Origin: Anaeromyxobacter diazotrophicus
GTDB taxonomy: Bacteria; Myxococcota; Myxococcia; Myxococcales; Anaeromyxobacteraceae
Direction: 5' to 3'
NCBI RefSeq assembly: GCF_013340205.1
Contig: NZ_BJTG01000004.1
Location: 434,001 to 498,000, forward strand
DNA length: 64,000 nucleotides
Shown: in pieces, positions 52,423 to 61,474 of the stretch
How positions within the stretch are numbered: position 1 is the stretch's first letter
Layout: every line of letters starts with the position of its first letter
The notes under the pieces: generated by a model
Databases searched by the model: none
Seen by the model: only the letters and a program-made list of their open reading frames with translations
What the model was told of the DNA's origin: nothing
Program-made: the position numbers and the translations under genes

Positions 52423-52892
52423 TCCTCGCCCTGCTCCCCGCCGTGCTCCTCGCCGCGGCGTCGCGGCGCGACGCGCGGCTTCACGCTCGCGACCTTCACG
52501 TGGGGCTCAACCTTGCCGTGGCGATCCGGCTTGAGGCGGATCTCGGCGTGCACCTCGATCGACATCGAGGTGACGAGGCGCAGGAACTCGCGCCGCAGCG
52601 CCTCGGACTCGAAGAACTTCCGGACCTCCTCGCTCACCACCCGGACGATCTCGTCCTTGGCGCTGCCCGCCTGGCCGGCGATGTAGCCGACGATCTCCTT
52701 CGGCAGCTTCCAGTCCCGGGCGACCTTGCGCGCGCCCTCCTCGGTGAGGAAGACGGCTCCGAGGCCGGTCAGCACCGCCTTGCGCACCGTGTCGGTGAAG
52801 GCGCGGCGCGAGCCGCCGTCGCCCGCCTCTCCGGCCGCGGCGGCGTCGGGCGCCTCGGGCAGGTCCTCGTCGTCTTCGGGGCCGGGCGCCAT
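52419..52892 (-). CDS. Conserved-type hypothetical, helical
   Basis: A 157-residue protein. An acidic N-terminus, then helices (KAVLTGLGAVFLTEEGARKVARDWKLP, KDEIVRVVSEEVRKFFES) reminiscent of phasin-like or scaffold proteins, then a basic tail. It lies 16 bases after the Mrp gene and overlaps the next small gene. The function is not recognised; co-translation suggests a shared role with the anchored protein. Confidence 0.72.
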   Translation of the reverse strand: MAPGPEDDEDLPEAPDAAAAGEAGDGGSRRAFTDTVRKAVLTGLGAVFLTEEGARKVARDWKLPKEIVGYIAGQAGSAKDEIVRVVSEEVRKFFESEALRREFLRLVTSMSIEVHAEIRLKPDRHGKVEPHVKVASVKPRVAPRRRGEEHGGEQGEE

Positions 52893-52908
52893 GGTCGCGA
52901 GACCTCTC

Positions 52909-53994
52909 TCAGGCGCGCGGCTGCGCGCCCAGCACGGGGAGCTTGGGCGCCTTCAGGTTCTGCACCGAGATGGCGCCCGCCACCTGCTGCGCCGCCGCGA
53001 AGAACGCCTTCGCCTGCGGCCCGTCGGGCTGGCCGGCGGCGATGGGCACGCCCTGGTCGCCGCCCTCGCGCACCGCCAGGTCGAGCGGGATCTCGCCCAG
53101 GAAGCGCATGCCCAGCTTGTCCGCCGCGGCGCGGACCCCGCCGTGGTCGAAGATGGCGGTCTCCTGCCGGCAGTGCGGGCAGACGAAGGTGGACATGTTC
53201 TCGACGATGCCGAGGACCGGGATGCTCACCTTGTCGAACATGAGCTTGGCGCGGATGACGTCGGCGAGCGCCACGTCCTGCGGGGTGGAGACCAGCACCA
53301 CGCCCGCCGCGCGGACGTTCTGCGCGAGCGTGAGCGGCACGTCGCCCGTGCCGGGCGGCAGGTCGAGCACGAGGTAGTCGAGCTCGCCCCAGTTCACGTC
53401 CCGGAGCAGCTGCAGGAGGGCGCCGGTCACCATCGGCCCGCGCCACACCAGCGCCTGGTCCGGGTCGATGAGGTAGCCGATCGACATGGTCTTGAGGCCG
53501 TGCGCGACGATGGGCTCGAGCCGCTTGCCGTCCTTCGAGTTGGGGCGCGAGGTGGTGCCGGTCATGACGGGCAGCGAGGGCCCGTAGATGTCCGCGTCGA
53601 GGATGCCGACCTGGGCCCCCATGCGCGCCAGCGAGACCGCCAGGTTGAGCGCCACCGTGCTCTTCCCGACGCCGCCCTTGCCGGCGCCCACGAGCACGAT
53701 GTTCTTCACTCCGGGGGTGAGCGCCGCCTCGGCGACGCCGGGCGCCGAGCGCACCCGCGCGCCCCAGGAGAGCTCGACGCGCGTCGCGCCGACCTGGCGC
53801 AGCGCCGCCTCGACGTCCTTCGCGATGGTGTCCTTCAGCGGGCAGGCCGGGGTGGTGAGCTCCACCTGGAGCGACACCGCCGTCCCCTCGATCTTCAGGT
53901 CCTTCACCATCCCCAGGGTCACCAGGTCGCGGCGGAGCTCGGGGTCTTGCACCTTCTTCAGCGCTTCCAGGGCGGTCTTCGGGTCGAGGGCCAT
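52909..53994 (-). CDS. Mrp/ApbC-family Fe-S cluster carrier ATPase
   Basis: A 361-residue P-loop NTPase. An N-terminal FeS-assembly (MIP18-like) domain (about residues 1-90) is followed by the deviant Walker A GKGGVGKST, DADIYGPSLP and the cluster-binding CPHC in STFVCPHCRQE. It transfers Fe-S clusters to target proteins. ATG 53994 gives the usual N-terminus. It lies 58 bases downstream of rtcA. Confidence 0.93.
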   Translation of the reverse strand: MALDPKTALEALKKVQDPELRRDLVTLGMVKDLKIEGTAVSLQVELTTPACPLKDTIAKDVEAALRQVGATRVELSWGARVRSAPGVAEAALTPGVKNIVLVGAGKGGVGKSTVALNLAVSLARMGAQVGILDADIYGPSLPVMTGTTSRPNSKDGKRLEPIVAHGLKTMSIGYLIDPDQALVWRGPMVTGALLQLLRDVNWGELDYLVLDLPPGTGDVPLTLAQNVRAAGVVLVSTPQDVALADVIRAKLMFDKVSIPVLGIVENMSTFVCPHCRQETAIFDHGGVRAAADKLGMRFLGEIPLDLAVREGGDQGVPIAAGQPDGPQAKAFFAAAQQVAGAISVQNLKAPKLPVLGAQPRA

Positions 53995-54052
53995 GTGGGG
54001 ACGCTTATAGCGGGAGCCCCCTCCCCTTTCCACCTCCCGGCGCGGCGGCGGC

Positions 54053-55171
54053 TCAGCTCGCGGGCGAGAGCGGCAGCACCTCGACGCCGCCGCCGGGCGG
54101 CTCGATGCGGACCTCGCCCTCCTCGCCCTCCCGGCCGAACACCGCGGCCTCCACCTCGAGGAACCGCCTCACGACCTCCACGGTGGTGAGCAGGTGCTGG
54201 GTGACCTCGGAGACCGTGTAGCGGGTGGCGGGGACGATCCCGGGCGGCGGCGGGACGAGCCCGGCCGCGACCAGCGCCGCCGGCAGCACGAGCTGGTCGC
54301 CGAGGTGCGGGTCCACCGCCGCGCCCGCCTCGAGGAAGCGCGCGCAGGCCGCCACCACCTCGTCGGCGGCGCGGTCGGGGGTGTCGCCGCGGTCGCCGAG
54401 CGCGCCGAAGCCGGCCCGCGCGCGCTCGAAGTGCGCCACGAGCAGGAGGTGGCTCCCCGCCGAGCGGCGCGCCGGCACCGGGACCCGCGTCGCGTCCGCC
54501 GCCACGCCGATGTCGCGCAGCCGCCGCAAGGCGCGCTCGGCGAGGCGCTCGGCGGTCGCGAAGGGCTGCCCCGCCACCATCGCCACCACCTCGACCTCGT
54601 CGAGGGTGCCGCGGTGGCGGAGGTCGAGCGGCGGCATGGGGTGGGCGGGCTCGACCACCGCCGCCATCTCGCCCTCCCCCTCCGGATAAAAGCCGGCCGC
54701 CTGCAGCGACAGGTCGAAGCGGAAGCCGAGCCGCGCCACCGCCGGCGCCCACACCAGCGCCAGGTCGTGGAAGGTGGGGCTGTGCTGCTGGTGGGTGCCG
54801 CCGCGCAGCGTGAGGTGCGACCTGCCGCCGGCGAGCGCGAGCGGCCAGCAGACGGTCTGGAAGAGGAGCGGCGCCGAGCCGGCGGTCCCGAGGTCGAGCA
54901 CGTGCTCGCCGGGGGCGGCGCGGGCGGTGGGCCGGAAGGCGATGCGCGCCGAGCCGACCTCCGCCCCCTCCACCTCGGCGCCGCACAGCTGCGCCGTCGC
55001 CAGCGCGGCCGCCCGGTGCTGCGGGCGCAGGCCGGGCTTGAGCCGGTTCGCCCGCACCCGCTCGATCGAGAACGGCCTGCCGGTGATGGCGGAGAGCGCG
55101 AGGGCGGTGCGGAGGATCTGTCCGCCGCCCTCCCCGGCGCTCCCGTCGAGCACGATGTGGGGCTCGGGCAT
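54053..55171 (-). CDS. rtcA: RNA 3'-terminal phosphate cyclase
   Basis: Converts RNA 3'-phosphate ends to 2',3'-cyclic phosphate with ATP. The 372-residue protein begins with the family phrase LDGSAGEGGGQILRTALALSAITGRPF; GGTHQQHSPT is conserved, and the adenylated histidine lies in PHLGDQLVLPAAL near residue 285. No RtcB ligase or RtcR regulator is adjacent, unlike the E. coli operon. A TATAGC box (55189-55184) lies upstream as a likely -10. Confidence 0.92.
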   Translation of the reverse strand: MPEPHIVLDGSAGEGGGQILRTALALSAITGRPFSIERVRANRLKPGLRPQHRAAALATAQLCGAEVEGAEVGSARIAFRPTARAAPGEHVLDLGTAGSAPLLFQTVCWPLALAGGRSHLTLRGGTHQQHSPTFHDLALVWAPAVARLGFRFDLSLQAAGFYPEGEGEMAAVVEPAHPMPPLDLRHRGTLDEVEVVAMVAGQPFATAERLAERALRRLRDIGVAADATRVPVPARRSAGSHLLLVAHFERARAGFGALGDRGDTPDRAADEVVAACARFLEAGAAVDPHLGDQLVLPAALVAAGLVPPPPGIVPATRYTVSEVTQHLLTTVEVVRRFLEVEAAVFGREGEEGEVRIEPPGGGVEVLPLSPAS

Positions 55172-55239
55172 CGGGCGGAGCGTGCTATATCGCGCCCGCC
55201 GGCTCAACCTCCGTGTGTAGCCCATCGGGGCCTGTCCAA

Positions 55240-56484
55240 ATGACCGCCGCCCTCGTCGTGTTCGGCGCGACCTACCTGGCCATCGCCGCCGGGCGCGTCC
55301 CGTACCTATCGCTCGACCGGCCGTCCGCGGCGCTCCTCGGCGCGGTGCTCATGGTGGCGGCCGGCGTGCTCACCCCGGCGCAGGCGGGCGCGGCCGTGAA
55401 CGGCGACACGCTCGGCCTGCTCCTCGGGATGATGATGCTCGCCGCCTACCTGACCGAGGCGGGCTTCTTCCGATGGGCGAGCTGGAAGGTCGTCACCTCG
55501 GTCCGGACGCCGCGGGCGCTGCTGTGGGGCCTCGTCCTGGCCGCGGGCGGCCTCTCCGCCTTCCTCGTCAACGACACGGTGTGCCTGATGATGACGCCGC
55601 TCGTCCTGCGCATCGTCGACGACGCGGAGCTGCCACCCATCCCGTTCCTGCTGGCGGTCGCCTTCGGCTCCAATGCCGGGTCCGTCGCCACCCTGACCGG
55701 CAACCCGCAGAACATGATCGTCGGGACGCTCTCCGGGATCTCCTACGCGCGCTTCGCGGCGGCGCTGGCGCTGCCGGCCGCGGCCTCGCTCGTCGCCGTC
55801 GCCCTGCTCCTCGAGCGGATGTTCCGCGCCGAGCTCCCGCGCCGCCCGCTGGCCGCCGCCGGGCGCCTCGCGCGGCCCGCGCTCGACGGACCCTTGCTCG
55901 CGAAGGCGCTCGGCGCCACCGCGCTCGTGCTGGCGGGGTTCCTCGCCGGGCTGCCGCTCGCGTGGACGGCGCTGGCGGGCGCCGCGCTCTGCACCGCGGT
56001 GGGGGGCCGGGCGCCGCGTGAGGCGCTCATGCGCGTCGACTGGCCCCTGCTCGTCTTCTTCGCCGGCCTGTTCGTGGTGGTCGCCGGCGTCGGGCGCTCC
56101 GGCGCCGCCGACCGGATGCACGAGGGCATCGCGCCCCTCCTCGGCGCCGGCGCGGCGCGGCAGACGGTCGTCTTCTCGCTCTTCTCGGTGGCCGCCTCGC
56201 AGGTGGTCTCCAACGTGCCCTTCGTGCTCCTCGCCGGGCACTGGATCCCTCGCATGGCCGAGCCCGCGCTCCTGTGGCTCGCGACGGCGCTCGCCTCCAC
56301 CCTGGCCGGAAACCTGACGGTGGTCGGCTCGGTCGCGAACCTCATCGTGCTCGAGCTGGCGGGCGACCGCGGCCGGATCGGGTTCTGGCGGTTCCTGCGC
56401 TACGGCTCGGCCGTCACCGCGGTCACCCTCGCGATTTCTCTCGGGATTCTGCTCGGCGAGCGCGCGCTCGGCTGGACGGGGTGA
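55240..56484 (+). CDS. SLC13/ArsB-type anion or ion transporter
   Basis: A 414-residue membrane protein with about eleven helices. Landmarks are FLVNDTVCLMMTPLVL and FGSNAGSVATLTGNPQNMIVG, the paired motifs of the ion-transporter superfamily (ArsB/CitM/NhaD-like). The substrate may be arsenite, a carboxylate, sulfate or a cation. GTG 55213 is possible; ATG 55240 begins just before the first helix. It is divergent from rtcA. Confidence 0.87.
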   Translation: MTAALVVFGATYLAIAAGRVPYLSLDRPSAALLGAVLMVAAGVLTPAQAGAAVNGDTLGLLLGMMMLAAYLTEAGFFRWASWKVVTSVRTPRALLWGLVLAAGGLSAFLVNDTVCLMMTPLVLRIVDDAELPPIPFLLAVAFGSNAGSVATLTGNPQNMIVGTLSGISYARFAAALALPAAASLVAVALLLERMFRAELPRRPLAAAGRLARPALDGPLLAKALGATALVLAGFLAGLPLAWTALAGAALCTAVGGRAPREALMRVDWPLLVFFAGLFVVVAGVGRSGAADRMHEGIAPLLGAGAARQTVVFSLFSVAASQVVSNVPFVLLAGHWIPRMAEPALLWLATALASTLAGNLTVVGSVANLIVLELAGDRGRIGFWRFLRYGSAVTAVTLAISLGILLGERALGWTG

Positions 56485-56591
56485 TCCCCGCGGCGAAATA
56501 CGGGGGGAAAGCGGCCGTACGACCTTGCATGATCGGCGTGATGGCGCTCGGCACGTGCGACGGGGCCATCCCCGCGGAGGGGTGGCGGACG

Positions 56592-57179
56592 GTGAGGGAG
56601 GAGCCGGTCGAGCTGACCTTGGTCCGGCAGGCCGTGCGCGGCGACCGCGCGGCCTTCGCGCGCCTCGTCGACCTCTACCAGCGCGCGGTGTTCGGGCTGT
56701 GCTGCCGCCTGGTGCAGGACCGGGAGGAGGCGCGCGACGCCGCGCAGGAGACCTTCGTGCGCGCCTACGCGGCCCTCGCCACCTACGACGCCGCGAACCC
56801 CTTCGGCCCCTGGCTCCTCCGCATCGCCCGGAATCACTGCATCGACCTCGTCCGCCGCCGGCTCCCGCCGGCGCGCCGGCTGGAGCTCGACGCGCCCGTC
56901 GGCGGTGGGCGCGAGGACGGGTCCGAGCTCCCCGACGCCGCCGTCCGGCCCGCCGACGAGCAGCTGGTGGAGGCGCAGCAGGCGAGCGCGGTGGGGGCGG
57001 CGGTGGCGGCGCTGCCCCACAACTACCGCGAGGTGATCCACCTCTTCCACGTCGAGCACATGAGCTACAAGGAGATCGCGGCCACGCTGGAGGTGCCCAT
57101 CGGCACCGTCATGACCTGGCTGCACCGGGCCCGCGCCAGGCTGCGGGAGCGGATGGCGGAGGAGGAGCGGGAGCCATGA
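56592..57179 (+). CDS. ECF-type RNA polymerase sigma factor
   Basis: A 195-residue RpoE-like sigma factor. Region 2 (AAFARLVDLYQRAVFGLCCRLVQDREEARDAAQETFVRAYAAL) and region 4 (ALPHNYREVIHLFHVEHMSYKEIAATLEVPIGTVMTWLHRARARL) are complete. The frame is open from 56274, and ATGs at 56529 and 56541 are possible. GTG 56592 is chosen because GGAGGGG lies about ten bases before and the length is normal. The stop overlaps the anti-sigma start. Confidence 0.93.
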   Translation: MREEPVELTLVRQAVRGDRAAFARLVDLYQRAVFGLCCRLVQDREEARDAAQETFVRAYAALATYDAANPFGPWLLRIARNHCIDLVRRRLPPARRLELDAPVGGGREDGSELPDAAVRPADEQLVEAQQASAVGAAVAALPHNYREVIHLFHVEHMSYKEIAATLEVPIGTVMTWLHRARARLRERMAEEEREP

Positions 57180-57688
57180 CGAGCCACCTCACCGACGAGC
57201 TGGCGCAGGCCTACGTGGACCGCGCGCTCCCGGACGCCGAGCGTGCGCGCTGCGCCGAGCACCTCGCGGCCTGCCAGGACTGCGGCCTCGTGGTCGAGTC
57301 GTACCGCGCGCTCGCGGCGGCGCTCGACGGGCTCGACGCGCCGGCGCCGCCGGCCGGCTTCACCGCCGGCGTGATGGCCCGCATCGACCTCACGCAGCGC
57401 GAGCGCGCCTTCGACCGGCGGCTGGCGCTCGGCATCCTCGGCGTCGCCACCTGCCTCGCGCTGGCCCTGTTCGCGCTGGCGGGGAGCGCCGGCTGGGCGC
57501 CGGTCCTGTCGGGCGCCACCGAAGCGTTCGCCCGCGCCGCCCGCGCTGCCGCGGTGACCGCCGACGTGGCGGCGCCGCTCCTGCGGGCGCTCCGGCTGCA
57601 GATCGCGCTCGGCTGCGCCGCGCTGGCCCTGCCGCTCCTCCTCGCCCTGTCGCGCCTCGTGCCGCGCACCGCCGCGGCGCCCGCCTGA
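57176..57688 (+). CDS. Anti-sigma factor with zf-HC2 domain
   Basis: A 170-residue membrane protein. Zinc finger EHLAACQDCGL (His-x3-Cys-x2-Cys) near residues 30-37, then two strongly hydrophobic stretches near 85-103 and 141-158. It should tether the overlapping ECF sigma factor to the membrane. The STN/beta-helix protein encoded next may be the signal receiver or the regulated target. Confidence 0.87.
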   Translation: MTSHLTDELAQAYVDRALPDAERARCAEHLAACQDCGLVVESYRALAAALDGLDAPAPPAGFTAGVMARIDLTQRERAFDRRLALGILGVATCLALALFALAGSAGWAPVLSGATEAFARAARAAAVTADVAAPLLRALRLQIALGCAALALPLLLALSRLVPRTAAAPA

Positions 57689-57706
57689 GCGGCGCCCGAG
57701 AATCCC

Positions 57707-59446
57707 ATGCTCCTCCCGACGCTGCTCGCCCTCCTCCTCGCCGCCCCGCCCCCGCCCCGGCCGCCGGCGCCACCGCCCGCGCCGCGCGAGGCGCCCGCGC
57801 AGGCCGGCGCCAGGCGGCTCGGCGCGTGGCCCGCGCACCCGAGCGGGAAGACCGTCACGCTCGAGGACGAGAGCGTCACGCTCGACGACGCGCTGGCGAA
57901 GATCGCGGAGGCAGCCGGCTGGAGCCTCGTCGCCCACACCGGCAGCCTGGGCGAGCGCGAGCTGCGGCTCACCCTGCGCCGGGTCCCGGTGGAGGAGGCG
58001 CTCGACGCCGTGCTGGAGGGGACGCCGCTCGCCGCCACCCGCCGCGGCGAGGTCGTCACGGTCGCGCCCGGCCGCGCCGGGCCGGCCGACGTGCCGGTCC
58101 TCTCCGGGTTCGAGAAGCCCACCGGGAAGCGCTTCACCGGCGACTTCGCCGAGGCGCCGGTGGGCGAGGCGCTCACCAAGGTCGCGGACGCCGGCGGGCT
58201 CTCGCTGGTGCTGCCGCCCGGGCTCCGCGGCGCGGTGAACGGCCACTTCCGCGAGGCGCCCGTCGAGGACGCGCTGCGGGCGCTGCTCGCCCAGGCCGGC
58301 CTCACCGCCCGCCGCGAGGGGGGCATCCTCACCGTCGCGCGCCAGAGCGGGCCGAGCCTCGTCATCCAGGGCGGGAAGCGCGGCTTCACGTTCCACTACG
58401 ACACGGACGAGGCCGACCCGGGGGCCGACGCGCAGCGCTCCCTGCGCGACGCCCAGCGCGCCGAGCGGGACGCCCGGCGCGAGGCCAAGCGCGCCCAGCG
58501 CGAGGCCCGCCGGGCCGCGGGCAAGGGCGGCAACGCGCAGGTGACGCGCGGAGACAAGGTGGTCGGCGCCGGCGAGCGCGCGGGGCAGGTGGTGGTGCTC
58601 ACCGGCAACGTGCGCCTCGACGAGGGCGCGAGCGCCGAGCAGGTGGTGGCGGTGCTCGGCTCGGTGGAGCTCGCCCCGGGCGCCAGCGTGGACGGCGAGG
58701 TGGTGGCGGTCGGCGGCGACATCCACGTGTCCCCGGGCGCGCGCATCGCCGGCGAGGCGGTCTCGGTCGGCGGCCGGATCGTGATCGACCCCTCCGGCGC
58801 CGTCGAGGGGGAGCAGGTGAGCCTCGACGTGCCGGGGCTGGGCGGCGCGCTGGCGCTCCTGGGCGCCCGCACGCCGGGGTTCGGACCGCGGACCCCGCTG
58901 CTCGGCCTCGCGCACGCGCTGGTCCAGTTCGCCGTCTTCTTCGGGCTCGGGCTCCTCCTGCTGGTGGTGTTCCCGCGGCGGGTCGAGGCGCTGACCGGCT
59001 CGGTGTCGCAGGCGCCGCTGAAGGCGGTGCTGACCGGCATCCTCGGCACGCTGGCGCTGCCGGTGGTCGCGCTCCTCCTCGTCGCCACCATCGTCGGGAT
59101 CCCGCTCGTGGCGGTGCTGGTGCTGGGCGTGCTGGTGGCGGCGGTGATGGGCTACACCGCGCTCGCGCTCCACCTCGGCCGGCTGGTGCCGTTCCACTTC
59201 GAGCGCGGCGCGCCCATCCTGCAGCTCGCCATCGGCACGGCGGTGCTGGTGGCGATCGGGCAGCTCCCGGTCCTGGGCGCCCTGGCGTGGCTCGCGGCCT
59301 GGCTGCTCGTCTTCGGGATCGTGCTCCGCACGCGCTTCGGGCGGCCGCCCACGGCGGCCCCGCCGCCTGTCTACGGCACCACCGCCCCGCCCCCGCCCTC
59401 TCCTCCCCCCGCGCCGCCTCCGGCGACCGGGACCGAGGGCCGCTGA
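57707..59446 (+). CDS. Membrane protein with two STN-like domains, coiled coil and polymer-forming beta-helix
   Basis: A 579-residue protein. Signal peptide and Pro-rich linker (1-45); two short beta-alpha-beta domains of the secretin/TonB N-terminal (STN) type at about 47-110 and 140-215; an Arg/Ala-rich coiled coil (about 245-270); a bactofilin-like beta-helix of hexapeptide turns (about 280-370, e.g. GSVELAPGASVDGEVVAVGGD); then four membrane helices (about 400-545) and a Pro-rich tail. This domain order is uncommon. As third gene after sigma and anti-sigma, it probably takes part in sensing or reinforcing the envelope. Confidence 0.82.
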   Translation: MLLPTLLALLLAAPPPPRPPAPPPAPREAPAQAGARRLGAWPAHPSGKTVTLEDESVTLDDALAKIAEAAGWSLVAHTGSLGERELRLTLRRVPVEEALDAVLEGTPLAATRRGEVVTVAPGRAGPADVPVLSGFEKPTGKRFTGDFAEAPVGEALTKVADAGGLSLVLPPGLRGAVNGHFREAPVEDALRALLAQAGLTARREGGILTVARQSGPSLVIQGGKRGFTFHYDTDEADPGADAQRSLRDAQRAERDARREAKRAQREARRAAGKGGNAQVTRGDKVVGAGERAGQVVVLTGNVRLDEGASAEQVVAVLGSVELAPGASVDGEVVAVGGDIHVSPGARIAGEAVSVGGRIVIDPSGAVEGEQVSLDVPGLGGALALLGARTPGFGPRTPLLGLAHALVQFAVFFGLGLLLLVVFPRRVEALTGSVSQAPLKAVLTGILGTLALPVVALLLVATIVGIPLVAVLVLGVLVAAVMGYTALALHLGRLVPFHFERGAPILQLAIGTAVLVAIGQLPVLGALAWLAAWLLVFGIVLRTRFGRPPTAAPPPVYGTTAPPPPSPPPAPPPATGTEGR

Positions 59447-59450
59447 GCCG

Positions 59451-60368
59451 CTAGCGCGGACGGCGGCGGGGCGGCGGGCGGGCGGCGCCCTTCGGCGCCT
59501 GGCCCTTCGCCTGACCCTTCGGCGCCTGACCCTTCGGCGCCGGCGCCGCGGCCCCGGGCGCCGGCGGCGGTCCGTGGCCGTGGCGGCGCGCGGCCCGCGG
59601 GAGCGGCCGGCGCTGCACCTGGGACGGCTCTCCGGCGACGCCGCCGTCGAGGCCGACCGACCGCCGCATGGCCGACAGCTCCTCCGCCTCGAGCGGGCGG
59701 AAGCGGCCGGGCCGGAGCCCCTGCACCGAGACGCCGCCGAACTCCGGGCGGAAGAGGCGCAACACTTGAAGTCCGACCGCCTCGCACAGCCGCTTCACGA
59801 GGTGGTAGCGCCCCTCCCCCACCACGATGCGGATCCAGGTGTTCTTCTCGGCCTGCTCGTGGACGCCGACCTCGAGCGCCTTGGCCGGGCCGTCCTCCAG
59901 CCTGAGCCCCGCCTTCATGCGCTCGAGCTGCTCCGGCGCGGGCTCGCCCTTCACCTTGGCCAGGTAGACGCGCTGGTGGCCGTAGCGCGGGTGCGCCAGC
60001 CGGTTCGCCAGCTCGCCGTCGGTGGTGAAGAGCACCGCCCCCTCGGCGTCGTAGTCGAGCCGGCCCACCGGGAAGACGCGCGCCTTCACGCCCGCGAGGT
60101 AGGAGGCGGCGGTCGGGCGCCCCTCCGGATCGGAGAGCGTCGTCACGCAGCCGGAGGGCTTGTAGAGGAGCAGGTACTGGTGCTCCTCGGGCGCGGAGAC
60201 GAGCTTGCCGTCGACGGCGACCAGGTCCTTCGCCGGGTCGACCTTGGTGCCGAGCTCGGTCACGCGCTGCGAGTTCACCGTGACCCGCCCGGCCGAGATG
60301 ATCTCCTCCGCCTTGCGCCGCGAGGCGACCCCGGCGGAGGCGAGGAACTTCTGCAGGCGCTCGGTCAT
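59451..60368 (-). CDS. rluB: 23S rRNA pseudouridine synthase, RluB-like
   Basis: A 305-residue RsuA/RluB-family enzyme. An S4 RNA-binding domain (RLQKFLASAGVASRRKAEEII) and the catalytic Asp in VGRLDYDAEGAVLFT are present. The final 70 residues are a low-complexity Arg/Pro/Gln tail with repeats of APKGQ. Fourth gene of the trpS-scpA-scpB-rluB cluster; its start overlaps the scpB stop. It ends four bases from the convergent STN/beta-helix gene. Confidence 0.93.
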   Translation of the reverse strand: MTERLQKFLASAGVASRRKAEEIISAGRVTVNSQRVTELGTKVDPAKDLVAVDGKLVSAPEEHQYLLLYKPSGCVTTLSDPEGRPTAASYLAGVKARVFPVGRLDYDAEGAVLFTTDGELANRLAHPRYGHQRVYLAKVKGEPAPEQLERMKAGLRLEDGPAKALEVGVHEQAEKNTWIRIVVGEGRYHLVKRLCEAVGLQVLRLFRPEFGGVSVQGLRPGRFRPLEAEELSAMRRSVGLDGGVAGEPSQVQRRPLPRAARRHGHGPPPAPGAAAPAPKGQAPKGQAKGQAPKGAARPPPRRRPR

Positions 60369-61474
60369 GAGATCTCGCCCTTCGACTCCGCATCATCCGC
60401 GGTCGGGGTCGCGGTCGGGGGCTCCGTCGAGGTCGACGTCGACGTTTCGTTCGCGGTCGGGGTCGCGGTCGCCGTCGCGGTTTCGATCGCGGTCGCTGTC
60501 GCTGTCGAGGTCGCTGTCGGGGTCGAGGTCGAGGTCACGGCCTCCGACACCTCCGCCTGCGGCTGCTTCGGCTCGAGCGCCTCCTGCGCCGCGCGCGTCT
60601 TCTCGTCCGCCGTCTCGATGGCGCGCTCCAGCTCCGCCAGGGCCGCCTCGCCCTCGGCCTGCTTCGCCTCCATCGCGGCGCGCAGGTTGGGGTCGGCGAG
60701 CTCGGCCACGAGCCCCTCCAGCTTCGGGCCCTCCTCCGGCGGCGCCTCCTTCTCCACGATGTCGCGGTGCTCCTCGGACAGCTCGTGGAACTCGCGCAGC
60801 GTCGGCAGCGAGGCGAGGTCCTTGAGGGCGAAGAACTCGAGGAACTCGCGGGTGGTGCCGTACAGCATGGGCCGCCCCGGCTCCTCCTTCTTGCCCAGGA
60901 TCTTGATGAGCTTGCGCTCGAGCAGCGCCTTCACCACCGCGCCGCAGTCCACGCCGCGGATCTCCTCGATCTCGGGGCGGGTCACCGGCTGGCGGTAGGC
61001 GATGATGGCGAGCGTCTCGAGCGCGGCGCGGGTGAGGCGCTGCGGCTTCACGCGCAGGAAGCGGCGGGCGAAGTCGGAGAGGTCGGGCGCGCTGCGGAAC
61101 TGCCAGCCCCCCGCCACCTCGTGCAGCACGATCCCGCACACGCCGTCGCGGTAGTGCCCGGCGAGCTTGTCGAGCGCCTTCTGCACCACCGGCACCTCGA
61201 GGCCGCTCGCGGCGCGTACCTCCTCCGGGGTGAGCGGCTTCTCGGCCAGGAAGAGCAGCGCCTCCACCACGGCGCGGACGCGCTCGGCGGGGAGCTTCTT
61301 GGCCTTGGCCGCCAGCTTGTCGAAGGGCTCCTCCTTCTCCCCCTCGTGCACCTCGATGTCGGCCGGCTCCACCTCGTCGAGCGCGGGATCGCCCTTGGCG
61401 TCCTCGGCCGCCTGGAGCGCGTCGAGCTCCGCCGTGGAGACCGTGGCGGCGGGATCCTTCGTCTCTTCGGTCAC
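60365..61474 (-). CDS. scpB: Segregation and condensation protein ScpB with Thr/Ser/Ala tail
   Basis: Winged-helix kleisin partner of the SMC condensin. Core at about residues 58-230 (RVRAVVEALLFLAEKPLTPEEVRAAS; LTRAALETLAIIAYRQPVTRPEIEEIRGVD). The total is 369 residues against roughly 180-220 for most ScpB proteins: the acidic N-terminal arm and a C-terminal Thr/Ser/Ala-rich tail are extra. The tail is encoded by a simple-sequence repeat. The start overlaps the scpA stop. Confidence 0.93.
   Translation of the reverse strand: MTEETKDPAATVSTAELDALQAAEDAKGDPALDEVEPADIEVHEGEKEEPFDKLAAKAKKLPAERVRAVVEALLFLAEKPLTPEEVRAASGLEVPVVQKALDKLAGHYRDGVCGIVLHEVAGGWQFRSAPDLSDFARRFLRVKPQRLTRAALETLAIIAYRQPVTRPEIEEIRGVDCGAVVKALLERKLIKILGKKEEPGRPMLYGTTREFLEFFALKDLASLPTLREFHELSEEHRDIVEKEAPPEEGPKLEGLVAELADPNLRAAMEAKQAEGEAALAELERAIETADEKTRAAQEALEPKQPQAEVSEAVTSTSTPTATSTATATAIETATATATPTANETSTSTSTEPPTATPTADDAESKGEIS
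60398..60545. repeat. Imperfect hexanucleotide repeat in scpB
   Basis: About 150 bases of degenerate hexamer units such as GGTCGG, GGTCGC and GGTCGA on the plus strand. They encode Thr/Ser/Ala/Glu runs in the ScpB tail. The array stays in frame because the unit is a multiple of three. Confidence 0.75.
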
